NCBI RefSeq assembly: GCF_001437205.1
Contig: NZ_JQAZ01000002.1
Span: forward strand, 186,001 to 250,000
Direction of reading: 5' to 3'
DNA: 64,000 nt
Origin: Lactobacillus selangorensis
Lineage (GTDB): Bacteria; Bacillota; Bacilli; Lactobacillales; Lactobacillaceae
Shown here piece by piece: positions 17,984-26,269 of the stretch. A program made the translations under genes and the position numbers. Each line of letters begins with the position of its first letter. Position 1 is the stretch's first letter. The notes beneath the pieces were generated by a model that saw only the letters and a program-made list of their open reading frames with translations, was not told the DNA's origin and did not search any database.

Positions 17984-17998
17984 TCTCTGCGCCCCTTT

Positions 17999-19588
17999 CT
18001 AAGCTTCAAGTCCCGCCGCAGCGAGTTTTGCCGGCCAAACGCGTTTCGCATCCGCTAGCAAATTCGTCCAATCCTGCCAGACATTCGCTTCGGAATAACG
18101 TTCGGACGAATCATAAGCACCGGTGCTGTACTTTTGGGCCAGCTGCGGATTTTTCAGAACCTTGATGATGTCGCGAGCCATTTCCTGATAGTCTTCATAC
18201 GGGACGACGTTGCCATTAACACCATCTTGGACAATTTCATTCGGGCCGTAATTGACATCATAGGAAAATGAGATTAAGCCATGCGAAATAGCTTCCATGA
18301 TGGCTAAGTTGAATCCCTCCATCCGTGACGTCAGGCCGTACATCATCGCCTGATTTTCGATTTCATCGATGTTCGTTGTGTAGCCTTTCAAAGTGACAGT
18401 GTCTTCAAGCTGATTTTCTTTGATGACAGCTTCGACGGCACGACGCGCACGATAATTATCGGACGAATCAGCATAGCCGTAAATATCCAATGAAACTTCC
18501 GGAACCGCCTTTTTGACGATTGCAATGGCACGGCACAAATCATCAAGATGTTTTTCCCAAGCCACACGGGCAAAAACGACCATTTTCCCGAACTGACGGT
18601 CTTTCACCGGAATACGGGGGGCGTTCAGCAATGAATCCGGCACAATCCCGACTGGAATCGTAAATAATTTCGTGTGCGGATGAAAACGTGCTTCGACATC
18701 GTTTGTCTGCCGCTGCGTCGCCGAAATGACACAATCATAACCATCGATTGCATTCATCGAGAATTCATAGTTGTTGTTCAAAATCGAATGCAGCGGTTCT
18801 TGCGCATTACCAGCCTGCGAGTTGTGCAGATGAAAGGCCGTATACGCCGGTTTCTTCAAATGCAGGAAGCCCCAATCGGCAATGTGGGCCCGGTCTAGAA
18901 TGAAGACGTTCGGCCGTTCATTTGACCAGAATTCAGCATTGACATCGTCCAAGAAATGCAAAGTCAAATGTTCGATTGTATCGAATTGATAGGTTTTTCC
19001 ATCACGGCGATCCCGCAGTCGCCAGCCGGCCTGCTGCCATTCTTGCTGCATATCGTATTTATGGAAAGTCTCCAGAACGACCTGTCCCTGCCGATCGAGC
19101 CACGCTTCGGTCCCCACCTTATTATCAGGCGTGTAATATTGGACTAATGTTTTAAAACCACGTGCATCATAGTTATCGACACGATACAAATTATTGTAGC
19201 CATCGAATAATTCGGTCGACCAGACTTGGCGGTCAGCGCCACGATAGTTGACTCGTGCGACCAATTGGCCATTTTGAGCCGTTACCAAATAACGGTTCTG
19301 AGCCGCATCGTCCTCATAACGAACGTGCGGCACCCCGAAGGATATGTCGTCGACATGGAGTGCCTGCTGTGGCATAGCGAGTGTGTCTTGGAAATAATCA
19401 AACATATTGAGGACCTGCCGATCTTCAATTCCGGCCGCTGCTGTTGCAATGTGCAAGCTCGGATTCCAATCACGGAAAATCATCCGCACATCGGTATTGT
19501 GATGATTGAACAAACGCAGTCGTTTAATCTCGGCGTGTTCAATCCCAGATTTATTAGCCTGCAAAGTGCTGTTAATGAAAAATATCAC
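17999..19588 (-). CDS. GT4 glycosyltransferase, GtfA/TagE-like (first of a pair)
   Basis: 529 aa, start GTG at 19588 with GGAGGG eight bases upstream. FINSTLQANKSGIEHAEIKR at the N-terminus and a GT-B domain with MVVFARVAWEKHLDDLCRA and SRMEGFNLAIMEAISHGLI. The two genes are homologous over their length but clearly divergent, as expected for a heteromeric pair where one member is catalytic. Here both keep the EGFNLAIMEA-type donor motif. Confidence 0.85.
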   Translation of the reverse strand: MIFFINSTLQANKSGIEHAEIKRLRLFNHHNTDVRMIFRDWNPSLHIATAAAGIEDRQVLNMFDYFQDTLAMPQQALHVDDISFGVPHVRYEDDAAQNRYLVTAQNGQLVARVNYRGADRQVWSTELFDGYNNLYRVDNYDARGFKTLVQYYTPDNKVGTEAWLDRQGQVVLETFHKYDMQQEWQQAGWRLRDRRDGKTYQFDTIEHLTLHFLDDVNAEFWSNERPNVFILDRAHIADWGFLHLKKPAYTAFHLHNSQAGNAQEPLHSILNNNYEFSMNAIDGYDCVISATQRQTNDVEARFHPHTKLFTIPVGIVPDSLLNAPRIPVKDRQFGKMVVFARVAWEKHLDDLCRAIAIVKKAVPEVSLDIYGYADSSDNYRARRAVEAVIKENQLEDTVTLKGYTTNIDEIENQAMMYGLTSRMEGFNLAIMEAISHGLISFSYDVNYGPNEIVQDGVNGNVVPYEDYQEMARDIIKVLKNPQLAQKYSTGAYDSSERYSEANVWQDWTNLLADAKRVWPAKLAAAGLEA

Positions 19589-19695
19589 TTAAAAATCCCT
19601 CCATCCTGCTTGAACATCAACCGGTACAAGCTTCCGTTTCATCTTATCGATTTTTATTTAGAGCGTCAACGCAGACGAACGTTTCATGTGAAACA

Positions 19696-20106
19696 TTAAG
19701 CAATGTCGAGTGCACCGACTGCGACCGCATGCGCTGTTTCTTCTTCGAAAACGTATAAAACAAATTGATCCAATTGCTGTAGCTTCTCCGGCAACGCAAA
19801 TTGTTCTGTCAGAATCAATTCGCCATCTGCATTGGCAATCAATTCCTGTTGCGCTGCTGAAACGTCTAAAAGCTGCTGTCCCAGTGCGGCCGTAACCGTT
19901 TCGGTTTCCATTTCGGCGTTATCAATCAACGCCTGATCCCGTTCGGCTACATAGGGTGTCAGCTGAATGTGATACGCCAGCTCAGGTGTCGCCGCATATA
20001 AATTGATCCAGAGTTTCAGCATGTCCCCGCTCAGCTCAAGCTGAACGTGACCATGCACATTGGTACCATTCAATGGGTCGAGCTCAGCTGTATATCGTGT
20101 TGTCAT
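19696..20106 (-). CDS. Small acidic protein of unknown function
   Basis: 136 aa, start at 20106 with GGGAGGCGG upstream. No signal peptide or membrane segment. Two stretches, VHGHVQLELSGDMLKLWINL and LAYHIQL, faintly recall CHRD/SOD-like beta folds, but this is not enough to name it. It is first in a probable three-gene unit with the two glycosyltransferases, 107 bases upstream of them. Confidence 0.7.
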   Translation of the reverse strand: MTTRYTAELDPLNGTNVHGHVQLELSGDMLKLWINLYAATPELAYHIQLTPYVAERDQALIDNAEMETETVTAALGQQLLDVSAAQQELIANADGELILTEQFALPEKLQQLDQFVLYVFEEETAHAVAVGALDIA

Positions 20107-20148
20107 TTTCAAACCGCCTCCCTATTAAGGATAAAACATTTTAGGCAG

Positions 20149-20181
20149 AAAAAAAGGCTTTGCGGAAATCTCCTCAAAGTC
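20149..20181 (-). terminator. Likely terminator of mntH
   Basis: Minus-strand GACTTTG ... CAAAGCC (one mismatch) followed by seven T, just after the mntH stop. Confidence 0.6.
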
Positions 20182-20192
20182 TTCATACTTTT

Positions 20193-21566
20193 CTATAAAA
20201 TACCGAATGTCTGCAAAATCAGATAAATATTCAAGATGACCAAGACAATCGTTGAAATCCAGGCGGCCAAGCTGACCCAGCGTTTATTGGCAAACCGACC
20301 CATCAGTTTCTTATTATCGGTGTACATTACTAATGGAATCGCCGCAAATGGCAAGGCGACACTCAGGAAGACCTGCGAGAACGTCAGCAGATTTTCGATT
20401 TTAGCTTCATTACCGTGATAATAAATGGCGAAAATAATAACTGGTGTGACAGACAGCAGACGTGTCAGCAAACGCTGTGCCCATAATGGCATCTTCAGTT
20501 CAATGAAGCCTTCCATGATAATCTGTCCTGACAGCGTTCCGGTAATGGTCGAACTCTGACCGGACGCTAACAGTGCAATCGCAAATAACATACTCAGCAT
20601 TGGGCTGGCAATACTCCCAACCACCTTGCTGTTGCTCAGAGCGTTGAATAAATCAACGAACCGGCCGAGCGAACTATTCGTGCCGTAGAATAACGCTGCC
20701 CCTAAAATTAGCAGCAGACTGTTGACGACAAAGGCAACAGTCAATTGAATATTGGAATCAATATTCGTAAAGTGAATCGCACGAGCAACATCTTCTTCGT
20801 TGCTGCGATCGACCTTCCGTGTCTGCGAAATCGAAGAGCCCAAGTACAAATCATGCGGCATGACCGTAGCCCCAACAATCCCTAAAGTCAGGTACAGCAT
20901 CGGTTTATTGGTGATAATCTTCGAAGTCGGCACATAACCGGCAAACATCTGAGCGATATCTGGTTTGGCCAGTACTACTTCATATAGGAAGACTAAGACA
21001 ATCACACCGACTAAAGTAGCCACAATTGCTTCGATTTTTCTGAACCCTAATTTCATCAGCAACAGCAGCAGCAAAACATCAAATGATGTAATGATGATAC
21101 CAGCAATCAATGGAATCTTGAAAATCAACTCCAAGGCAATCGCCGAACCGATGATTTCAGCCACATCGGTCGCCATAATAGCTAATTCAGTAATAATCCA
21201 GAGGAAGATTCCGACTCGTTTCGTCGTTCGCTCCCGAATCAATTCAGCTAAATCTTTTCCCGTCACGATTCCTAACCGTGATGCCATCGATTGCAGCAGC
21301 ATCGCAATCAGACTCGAGATTAAAACAACTGACAGTAATTGGTACTTAAACTGCGCACCACCGGCGATTGACGTAATCCAGTTCCCAGGGTCCATGTAAC
21401 CAACGGCAATCAGTGCGCCGGGTCCTGTGAACGTGATTAACGTTTTCCAGAAGCCGCTCCCCTTAGGTACCTCGATACTACCGTTGACTTCTGATAAACT
21501 CTTGCTCTCTCCACCAGTGGATTGAAACATTTTTTCGTGTGCTTTCTCATGATTTTTGTTCACCAC
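20193..21566 (-). CDS. mntH: Nramp-type Mn2+/H+ symporter MntH
   Basis: 457-aa membrane protein. TM1 metal-binding motif GYMDPGNW and TM6 motif [11 protein letters not shown] are both intact, with the Asp, Asn and Met ligands for Mn2+. Eleven hydrophobic segments are seen. The start is a GTG at 21566 with GAGGG upstream; a 35-residue polar N-terminal tail precedes TM1. Lactobacilli accumulate Mn2+ with several MntH copies. A promoter is at 21644-21673. No MntR box or Mn-sensing yybP-ykoY leader was recognised. Confidence 0.93.
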   Translation of the reverse strand: MVNKNHEKAHEKMFQSTGGESKSLSEVNGSIEVPKGSGFWKTLITFTGPGALIAVGYMDPGNWITSIAGGAQFKYQLLSVVLISSLIAMLLQSMASRLGIVTGKDLAELIRERTTKRVGIFLWIITELAIMATDVAEIIGSAIALELIFKIPLIAGIIITSFDVLLLLLLMKLGFRKIEAIVATLVGVIVLVFLYEVVLAKPDIAQMFAGYVPTSKIITNKPMLYLTLGIVGATVMPHDLYLGSSISQTRKVDRSNEEDVARAIHFTNIDSNIQLTVAFVVNSLLLILGAALFYGTNSSLGRFVDLFNALSNSKVVGSIASPMLSMLFAIALLASGQSSTITGTLSGQIIMEGFIELKMPLWAQRLLTRLLSVTPVIIFAIYYHGNEAKIENLLTFSQVFLSVALPFAAIPLVMYTDNKKLMGRFANKRWVSLAAWISTIVLVILNIYLILQTFGIL

Positions 21567-21643
21567 AAAGCCCTCTTTTCTATTGGTTTAGAAATTCAGG
21601 TTGAACACTTTTTCAATCGAGTATTCAATTTATTTCCAATACG

Positions 21644-21673
21644 TATTATTAGTTATTTTTAAGGCAAAGTCAA
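21644..21673 (-). promoter_or_regulatory. Promoter of mntH
   Basis: Minus-strand TTGACT (21668-21673) and ATAATA (21644-21649), 18 bases apart (17 if AATAAT is used), giving a leader of about 70 nt. Confidence 0.7.
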
Positions 21674-21922
21674 TGGCTGCGAAACTAATTTTTAGGGGCA
21701 TCGAACATAACGGCTTTCAGAAAACAAAGGCTGCTCGCCAAAATGACGTGTCCCTTGTGATTTTCCGCTTACCTAAAAATATTTTCAGCACACTGCTTTT
21801 TTAAAAATAACAAATTCGGATACCTTGAAAATGCTCACCCCAAAGCCTGCCAATCTAATTCTCGTCCTATCCACATCTTACGCCAGCCACACCAAAATGG
21901 CGAACAAAACGCAAAAAAAAGA
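21674..21922. other. Non-coding stretch between mntH promoter and RNA-like element
   Basis: About 250 bases, AT-rich, with stops in all frames and no convincing ribosome sites. Nothing recognised apart from a short A-rich tract (21912-21920) just before the element at 21923. Confidence 0.6.
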
Positions 21923-22042
21923 GTGCGACAAAGAGTGTTAAAACAGTGAGGATTAAGGAAGGTGCAGACAAAATCCCGGTTTGCGGATTTAGACTGCACC
22001 GACTTAAACGAACTGTTTGCGCTTTGGAGCACGTTTAGACCA
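21923..22042 (+). repeat. Structured intergenic element, copy 1 (GTGC-GA...GA-GCAC-GTTTAGA family)
   Basis: About 120 nt. GTGC-GA-CAAAG (21923-21933) pairs with CTTTG-GA-GCAC (22022-22032), leaving a symmetric GA/GA internal loop, followed by GTTTAGACCA. Inside, AAACAGT (21941-21947) pairs with ACTGTTT (22012-22018), TTAAG with CTTAA, GGTGCAG (21961-21967) with CTGCACC (21994-22000) and AAATCC with GGATTT. A partial restart of the 5' part (GTTAAAACAGTGAGGATT) follows at 22049. It belongs to the same family as 29337, 57025 and 57149. Confidence 0.75.
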
Positions 22043-22082
22043 AAGCGCGTTAAAACAGTGAGGATTTAAAAGCTGTATCAAT

Positions 22083-22114
22083 AAAAAAAAGCATTTGGAT
22101 TTTCTCCAAATGCT
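22083..22114 (-). terminator. Terminator of the NmrA-like gene
   Basis: Minus-strand AGCATTTGGA / TCCAAATGCT, loop GAAAA, then eight T. Confidence 0.9.
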
Positions 22115-22121
22115 TGCGCAA

Positions 22122-23024
22122 TTATTCCTGCTTTTGATACTGTGCGACAAAGTCCGGCAGAAAGTCGGTCAGTTTGACTTGGCCCCAGTCCTGAATGTGA
22201 TTGCGGAAGTCGGCATAAAAGTCTTCTGTGCGCCGAACGGAATTCATTTTAGTGGCAGCTTCGGCCCACTCTTTGCTGAAGCCGATTGCTTTATCATGCG
22301 CCAGTTGTTCGGCATCTGTCAGTTCGTGCCACTTCAAATCAGGCATATCCAGTGCTGTTCGCAACGCCGCCACGAGTTCATTACCAGTAAAGGCGTCACT
22401 GGCCGCATAGTGGACCTGATTCTCAGTTTGTGCAGTGGCTGAACTGAGTGCCTGATAAACGACTTCGGCAATGTCGCTAGGTGCCACCCAGGCATTTTTC
22501 ATCGTACCGCTTAAGTTGGTCGCAATCTCATGGTGTGCTTTAATACCAGGAATATAGGCAAATAAATTCGTGTAGAACCCGACTGGCCGTACAAACGTAT
22601 ACTGCACATCATCCAGCTGCTTCAAAGTCCGTTCGATAATGTTGTAGATATAAAGGCCGCCGACTTCAGGACCTAAATTAGCACCCACACTGCTGAGATC
22701 GACGACGTGTTTGACGCCAGACTGCTGAATGGCCTGCTTATAAATATCGGCCTGCTGCTGAGCACTAGCTGTCATATTGGTCACTGCGGCCGGGTTGCCA
22801 TGCGATGAAAACATCAGATAAACGACGTCCCGTCCGGTAAACTGCTGGGTCAGAAACGCAGCATCCGTCATCGTGCCAACAGCCGGCTGCGCCCCTAACG
22901 TCCGAATAGCTTCCTGACGGTCAGGGTTGGTCGTAATCACAGTCACTTCATTGCCGTCTGCAATTAAACGAGGAATTACAAATTGATTGATGTGTCCTAA
23001 GGAACCTAATAATGTCATTTTCAT
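22122..23024 (-). CDS. NmrA-like NAD(P)-binding protein
   Basis: 300 aa. MTLLGSLGHINQFVIPRLIA resembles the Rossmann start of NmrA/QorB-like proteins, though the usual GATG is GSLG; VKHVVDLSSVGANLGPEVGG and FVRPVGFYTNL follow at the expected places. Probably a redox or quinone-related enzyme. It is divergent from a TetR gene that probably represses it through the palindromes at 23041-23085. Confidence 0.85.
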   Translation of the reverse strand: MKMTLLGSLGHINQFVIPRLIADGNEVTVITTNPDRQEAIRTLGAQPAVGTMTDAAFLTQQFTGRDVVYLMFSSHGNPAAVTNMTASAQQQADIYKQAIQQSGVKHVVDLSSVGANLGPEVGGLYIYNIIERTLKQLDDVQYTFVRPVGFYTNLFAYIPGIKAHHEIATNLSGTMKNAWVAPSDIAEVVYQALSSATAQTENQVHYAASDAFTGNELVAALRTALDMPDLKWHELTDAEQLAHDKAIGFSKEWAEAATKMNSVRRTEDFYADFRNHIQDWGQVKLTDFLPDFVAQYQKQE

Positions 23025-23040
23025 AAGTGAATGGCCTCCA

Positions 23041-23085
23041 TAAAAGATAATTTAATCTTTTATGATTATAGAGATAGACTTATCT
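23041..23085. promoter_or_regulatory. TetR operators between NmrA-like and TetR genes
   Basis: TAAAAGAT-N6-ATCTTTTA (23041-23062) is a perfect palindrome; AGATA-N4-TATCT (23072-23085) is a second with the same half-site core. They fill the gap between the divergent genes. Confidence 0.65.
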
Positions 23086-23109
23086 TTTGTCAACTGTTAA
23101 ACTACTTTT

Positions 23110-23703
23110 ATGATGAAAAAGAAAAATCCAGAAAAATACCAGCAGATTATTGATGCGACGGTCCAACTGATCGATCGCCAAGATGTTGCCATGGTGTCGA
23201 CGACGCAAGTGGCGAAAAAAGTCGGCATTTCGCAATCCAATATTTATATTTATTTCAAAAATCGGGATGACTTAATCAAACATGTCTTCATCCGTGAAGT
23301 CGATGCCATGAGTCAGTTCGTTCATGATACGCAGGTGCCGGCCACCGATTTATTCGGTCAGTTTGCCAGTCAGCTTGATGCCCTTTTTCAGTTTGCCCTA
23401 CAGCATCCGACCAGCCTGAATGTAATCCAGAAGATTCTACGCTCCTACTCGTATCAGCATCTAGTCGCCAAACCCGACGACCTCAACGCCGCCAATGCCG
23501 AATTATTGGTGACATTAAAAAAAGGCCAGCAAACTGGTCTTTTCAAACAAGTCGACCTCTCCCTCCTGCAAAATACGATTCTTTCCAATATCAAACTACA
23601 GGCCGATAATATTCATCATGGCAAATATACAGCCGCGGAACAGCCCTTCGAACGGGTCCGGCAATTGATTTTTGACGCCATTTTGAATGGTTCGCGCTCC
23701 TAA
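23110..23703 (+). CDS. TetR-family regulator
   Basis: 197 aa with HTH STTQVAKKVGISQSNIYIYF near residue 30. The start is weakly supported: no Shine-Dalgarno sequence is seen before the twin ATG codons at 23110/23113, and the operators lie close by, so the mRNA may be nearly leaderless. Probable repressor of the divergent NmrA-like gene. Confidence 0.87.
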   Translation: MMKKKNPEKYQQIIDATVQLIDRQDVAMVSTTQVAKKVGISQSNIYIYFKNRDDLIKHVFIREVDAMSQFVHDTQVPATDLFGQFASQLDALFQFALQHPTSLNVIQKILRSYSYQHLVAKPDDLNAANAELLVTLKKGQQTGLFKQVDLSLLQNTILSNIKLQADNIHHGKYTAAEQPFERVRQLIFDAILNGSRS

Positions 23704-23802
23704 AATTGACTTCAAGTCACAGCTTTAGCACCGGAATTGAAAAATCCGGCTGGCCGTGTTACTACTATTAGATAGATTCAATCTGAAAGTGAGGCGTGTC
23801 CC

Positions 23803-24744
23803 ATGAAAAAAGCAAAACGAATTACGGAATTGGCCGTGCCGGCACTCACTGTGACTGGTCTGATCACGTCCGCTGAATATTTATACCGGTATGCCTTCAA
23901 ACGAGTACCGGAAGTCCCGCCGACATCGGCCGACAAACAGAAGTATGCCGACCAGTATTATGCATACGTTGATTGGCTCCATCAGCAGCCAACTCAAGAA
24001 TGGTATCTGAATGAAGATACAGCCTATCAATTGGTAGCAACCTATGTGCCGGCCGAACAAGCGACGACAAAAGCCGTCATCATTGCACACGGCTACAAAG
24101 GCAACGGCGAAACAATGGCCAATTACGCCAAAATGTTCCATGAAATGGGCTACAACGTCCTGCTGCCTGACAGTCGGGCCCATGGTCATTCCGCTGGCAA
24201 ATACATTACCTTCGGCTGGCTCGACCGCTTTGATTATTTGCGCTGGGTCGATGACCTGATTAAGCGGCTCGGCCAGCACAGTCAAATCGTCCTGTTTGGC
24301 GTTTCAATGGGCGGTGCAACCGTCGAAATGATGAGCGGCGAAGAGATGCCGTCCCAAGTCAAATGCATCATCGCCGATTGCGGATATTCGGATATCGATG
24401 ACGAATTATCCTATTTGCTGAAACGGACTTTTCATTTGCCGAAATATCCGCTGGTTCCGGCCGTCAGTTTTATCAACTGGCGCCGCCAAGGTTTCAGGCT
24501 CAAACAAGTCTCCTCTGTCAAACAATTACGCAAAAACAAACGCCCAATCTTTTTTATTCATGGTGAAAAAGACGTTTACGTCCCAACGGCAATGCTTAAC
24601 GACAACTATGCCGCCACACAAGGGCCGAAGGAAAAGTGGATTGTCCCTGATGCTTCCCATGCTGAAAGTTTCTGGATTGATCCAGCCGCTTATCGGACTC
24701 ACGTCGCAGCCTTTTTAAATCGTTACATTGAAAATCCAAGCTGA
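23803..24744 (+). CDS. Membrane-anchored alpha/beta hydrolase
   Basis: 313 aa. One N-terminal hydrophobic segment (ITELAVPALTVTGLITSAEY) anchors it; the catalytic domain has HGYKGNGE (oxyanion side), the nucleophile elbow GVSMGGA, VYVPTAMLN near the Asp and DASHAES with the catalytic His. This matches the YqkD/BAAT-type hydrolases of Firmicutes. Substrate unknown. It stands alone with its own start region (GTGAGGCGTGTCCC). Confidence 0.88.
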   Translation: MKKAKRITELAVPALTVTGLITSAEYLYRYAFKRVPEVPPTSADKQKYADQYYAYVDWLHQQPTQEWYLNEDTAYQLVATYVPAEQATTKAVIIAHGYKGNGETMANYAKMFHEMGYNVLLPDSRAHGHSAGKYITFGWLDRFDYLRWVDDLIKRLGQHSQIVLFGVSMGGATVEMMSGEEMPSQVKCIIADCGYSDIDDELSYLLKRTFHLPKYPLVPAVSFINWRRQGFRLKQVSSVKQLRKNKRPIFFIHGEKDVYVPTAMLNDNYAATQGPKEKWIVPDASHAESFWIDPAAYRTHVAAFLNRYIENPS

Positions 24745-24793
24745 TTGGATTTTTTCTTCGCCTTGAATTTAGTTGCAAATGCAACTATAATAT

Positions 24794-25114
24794 TCACTGG
24801 CCGCTCGTCACTTTGATGCCGACAATGCCGACCACCAGCATAATAATGAACACCCACGTCAAGGCTGGGAGCTGGTCTTTGAACAAGATGACCCCCACTA
24901 GGATTGACCCAACGGCACCAATCCCTGTCCAAATCGGATAAGCCAGACTCAACGGCAGATGCTTGATGGCCAATGATAAGAAACCGAAACTGGCCAGCAT
25001 CCCGACCACCGTTGCGAGTGTGTACGGCAGATTGCTGAACCCATGGCTGAGCTTCATCGTCGTTGCCCAGACAACCTCAAACAAACCCGCCGCAATTAAA
25101 TAAATCCATGTCAT
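24794..25114 (-). CDS. Small multidrug resistance (SMR) efflux protein
   Basis: 106 aa, four membrane helices. WIYLIAAGLFEVVWATTMKL carries the essential Glu13-14 of TM1, and SLAYPIWTGIGAVGSILVGV is the signature of the family. GLFEVVWATTMKLSHGF is closer to the SugE/Gdx (guanidinium exporter) group than to EmrE-type drug pumps. The start at 25114 gives the normal length and has AGGAGG upstream. A 100-nt leader with a terminator hairpin precedes it. Confidence 0.9.
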   Translation of the reverse strand: MTWIYLIAAGLFEVVWATTMKLSHGFSNLPYTLATVVGMLASFGFLSLAIKHLPLSLAYPIWTGIGAVGSILVGVILFKDQLPALTWVFIIMLVVGIVGIKVTSGQ

Positions 25115-25136
25115 TTCCATTTCCTCCTTTAAAATA

Positions 25137-25214
25137 AAAAAGGCATTCAGACAACTCTCCAAAGACCTATGGAGTTGCCTAAATGCCGCATTCGCCCGGT
25201 AGCGAATCACTATT
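25137..25214 (-). promoter_or_regulatory. Riboswitch-like leader and attenuator of the SMR gene
   Basis: Read on the minus strand from the predicted start near 25214: a 6-bp hairpin ATTCGC-TACCGG-GCGAAT, then a long imperfect stem from GGCATT(T)AGGCAACTC to GAGTTGTCTGAATGCC with loop TAGGTCTT, then seven T, then the ribosome site. The first loop (ACC) can pair with the second (GGT). Two hairpins, the second a terminator, ahead of a guanidinium-type exporter is the layout of the guanidine-IV (mepA) riboswitch; I cannot verify the consensus, so the class is a guess while the attenuator is clear. Confidence 0.6.
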
Positions 25215-25221
25215 TCTAAGG

Positions 25222-25250
25222 ATTATCTCAACAACAATGTCCCTTGTCAA
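25222..25250 (-). promoter_or_regulatory. Near-consensus promoter of the SMR gene
   Basis: Minus-strand TTGACA (25245-25250) and GATAAT (25222-25227), exactly 17 bases apart. Confidence 0.85.
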
Positions 25251-25269
25251 ACCAGAAAGGAGTTTTTCC

Positions 25270-25725
25270 ATGCCTGAAGACGTGCTTCGTCAAATCGGCA
25301 CAATTGCCCGTTCGCTCGACTCGATCAGCAACGTCGAATTCAAACAAATCGACCTCGCCAAAGGCCAATACCTCTACTTGGTCCGCATCGCCGAGCATCC
25401 TGGAATCATTCAGGAACGACTGTCAGAATTGTTGTGCGTCGATAAAACGACGGCAACTCGTGCCTTGCAAAAACTCGTCCAAAACGATTTGATTCGTAAA
25501 GAAGCCGACCCGACCAACAAAAAAATCCGCCACTTATATGTCACAGACAAAGGACGACAGCTCTATCCCCTCATCAAACGGGAAAATGATTTTTCGACCC
25601 AGATTGCGTTGAATGGTCTTTCTGAACCCGAACGAGCCGAACTATCCCGTTTGCTCGCCCAAGTGAGTCAGAATGTTGCTGCCAACTGGCTGTCCGTCAA
25701 AAAGGGCCGCCAACGCCATTATTAG
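25270..25725 (+). CDS. MarR-family regulator
   Basis: 151 aa. Winged helix IQERLSELLCVDKTTATRAL and wing KEADPTNKKIRHLYVTDKG, typical MarR. The start at 25270 has AAAGGAG upstream. It heads a unit with the GNAT acetyltransferase 14 bases downstream, and is divergent from the SMR gene. Confidence 0.9.
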   Translation: MPEDVLRQIGTIARSLDSISNVEFKQIDLAKGQYLYLVRIAEHPGIIQERLSELLCVDKTTATRALQKLVQNDLIRKEADPTNKKIRHLYVTDKGRQLYPLIKRENDFSTQIALNGLSEPERAELSRLLAQVSQNVAANWLSVKKGRQRHY

Positions 25726-25739
25726 AAAGGAACCCCAGC

Positions 25740-26246
25740 ATGATTACACCGATGACTTTAACTGATTTACCTGAATTACAAAAAATCAGCCGTATTACCT
25801 TTGCCGACACGTTTGGCGCCGCAAATACGGCCGCTAATATGGATGAATACCTCGATTCAGCTTACAGGACGGCCAAACTGACCGCCGAACTAACCGACCC
25901 CGATTCTTTTTTCTTCTTCATCAAACAAGATAACCACAACGTCGGCTATTTGAAGGTCAATGTCAATTCTGCCCAGACGGAAACTATGGGCAGCGATACA
26001 CTCGAAATCGAACGAATCTACATTCTGCCCGCCTACAAACATCGTGGTCTGGGCACACAGCTCATTCACCAGGCATTGGCCGTCGCTCAGCAGCAGCACA
26101 AAACCAAAATCTGGCTCGGCGTTTGGGAACACAACGAACCAGCCAAGAAGTTCTATCAAAAGATGGGATTCCACCAAATCGGCGACCACATCTTCCAGCT
26201 GGGCACTGACAAACAGCGTGATTTGATGCTGCTCAAACAGTTATAA
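25740..26246 (+). CDS. GNAT-family N-acetyltransferase
   Basis: 168 aa. Acetyl-CoA loop ILPAYKHRGLGTQLIHQAL (R-x-x-G-x-G form) and the C-terminal WLGVWEHNEPAKKFYQKMGF, as in PaiA-like or spermidine/peptide acetyltransferases. AAAGGAA precedes the ATG. It is in a unit with MarR upstream and the MDR oxidoreductase downstream. Confidence 0.9.
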   Translation: MITPMTLTDLPELQKISRITFADTFGAANTAANMDEYLDSAYRTAKLTAELTDPDSFFFFIKQDNHNVGYLKVNVNSAQTETMGSDTLEIERIYILPAYKHRGLGTQLIHQALAVAQQQHKTKIWLGVWEHNEPAKKFYQKMGFHQIGDHIFQLGTDKQRDLMLLKQL

Positions 26247-26269
26247 TCTGAATAAAGGAGGTTTTTGCT

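Noticed and set aside
21567-21643. Mn2+ yybP-ykoY riboswitch before mntH
   Set aside because: The leader is about 70 nt with no two facing conserved internal loops.
21656-22121. Insertion sequence scars around the repeats
   Set aside because: No transposase frame or terminal inverted repeats with target duplications were found at the elements or elsewhere in the window.
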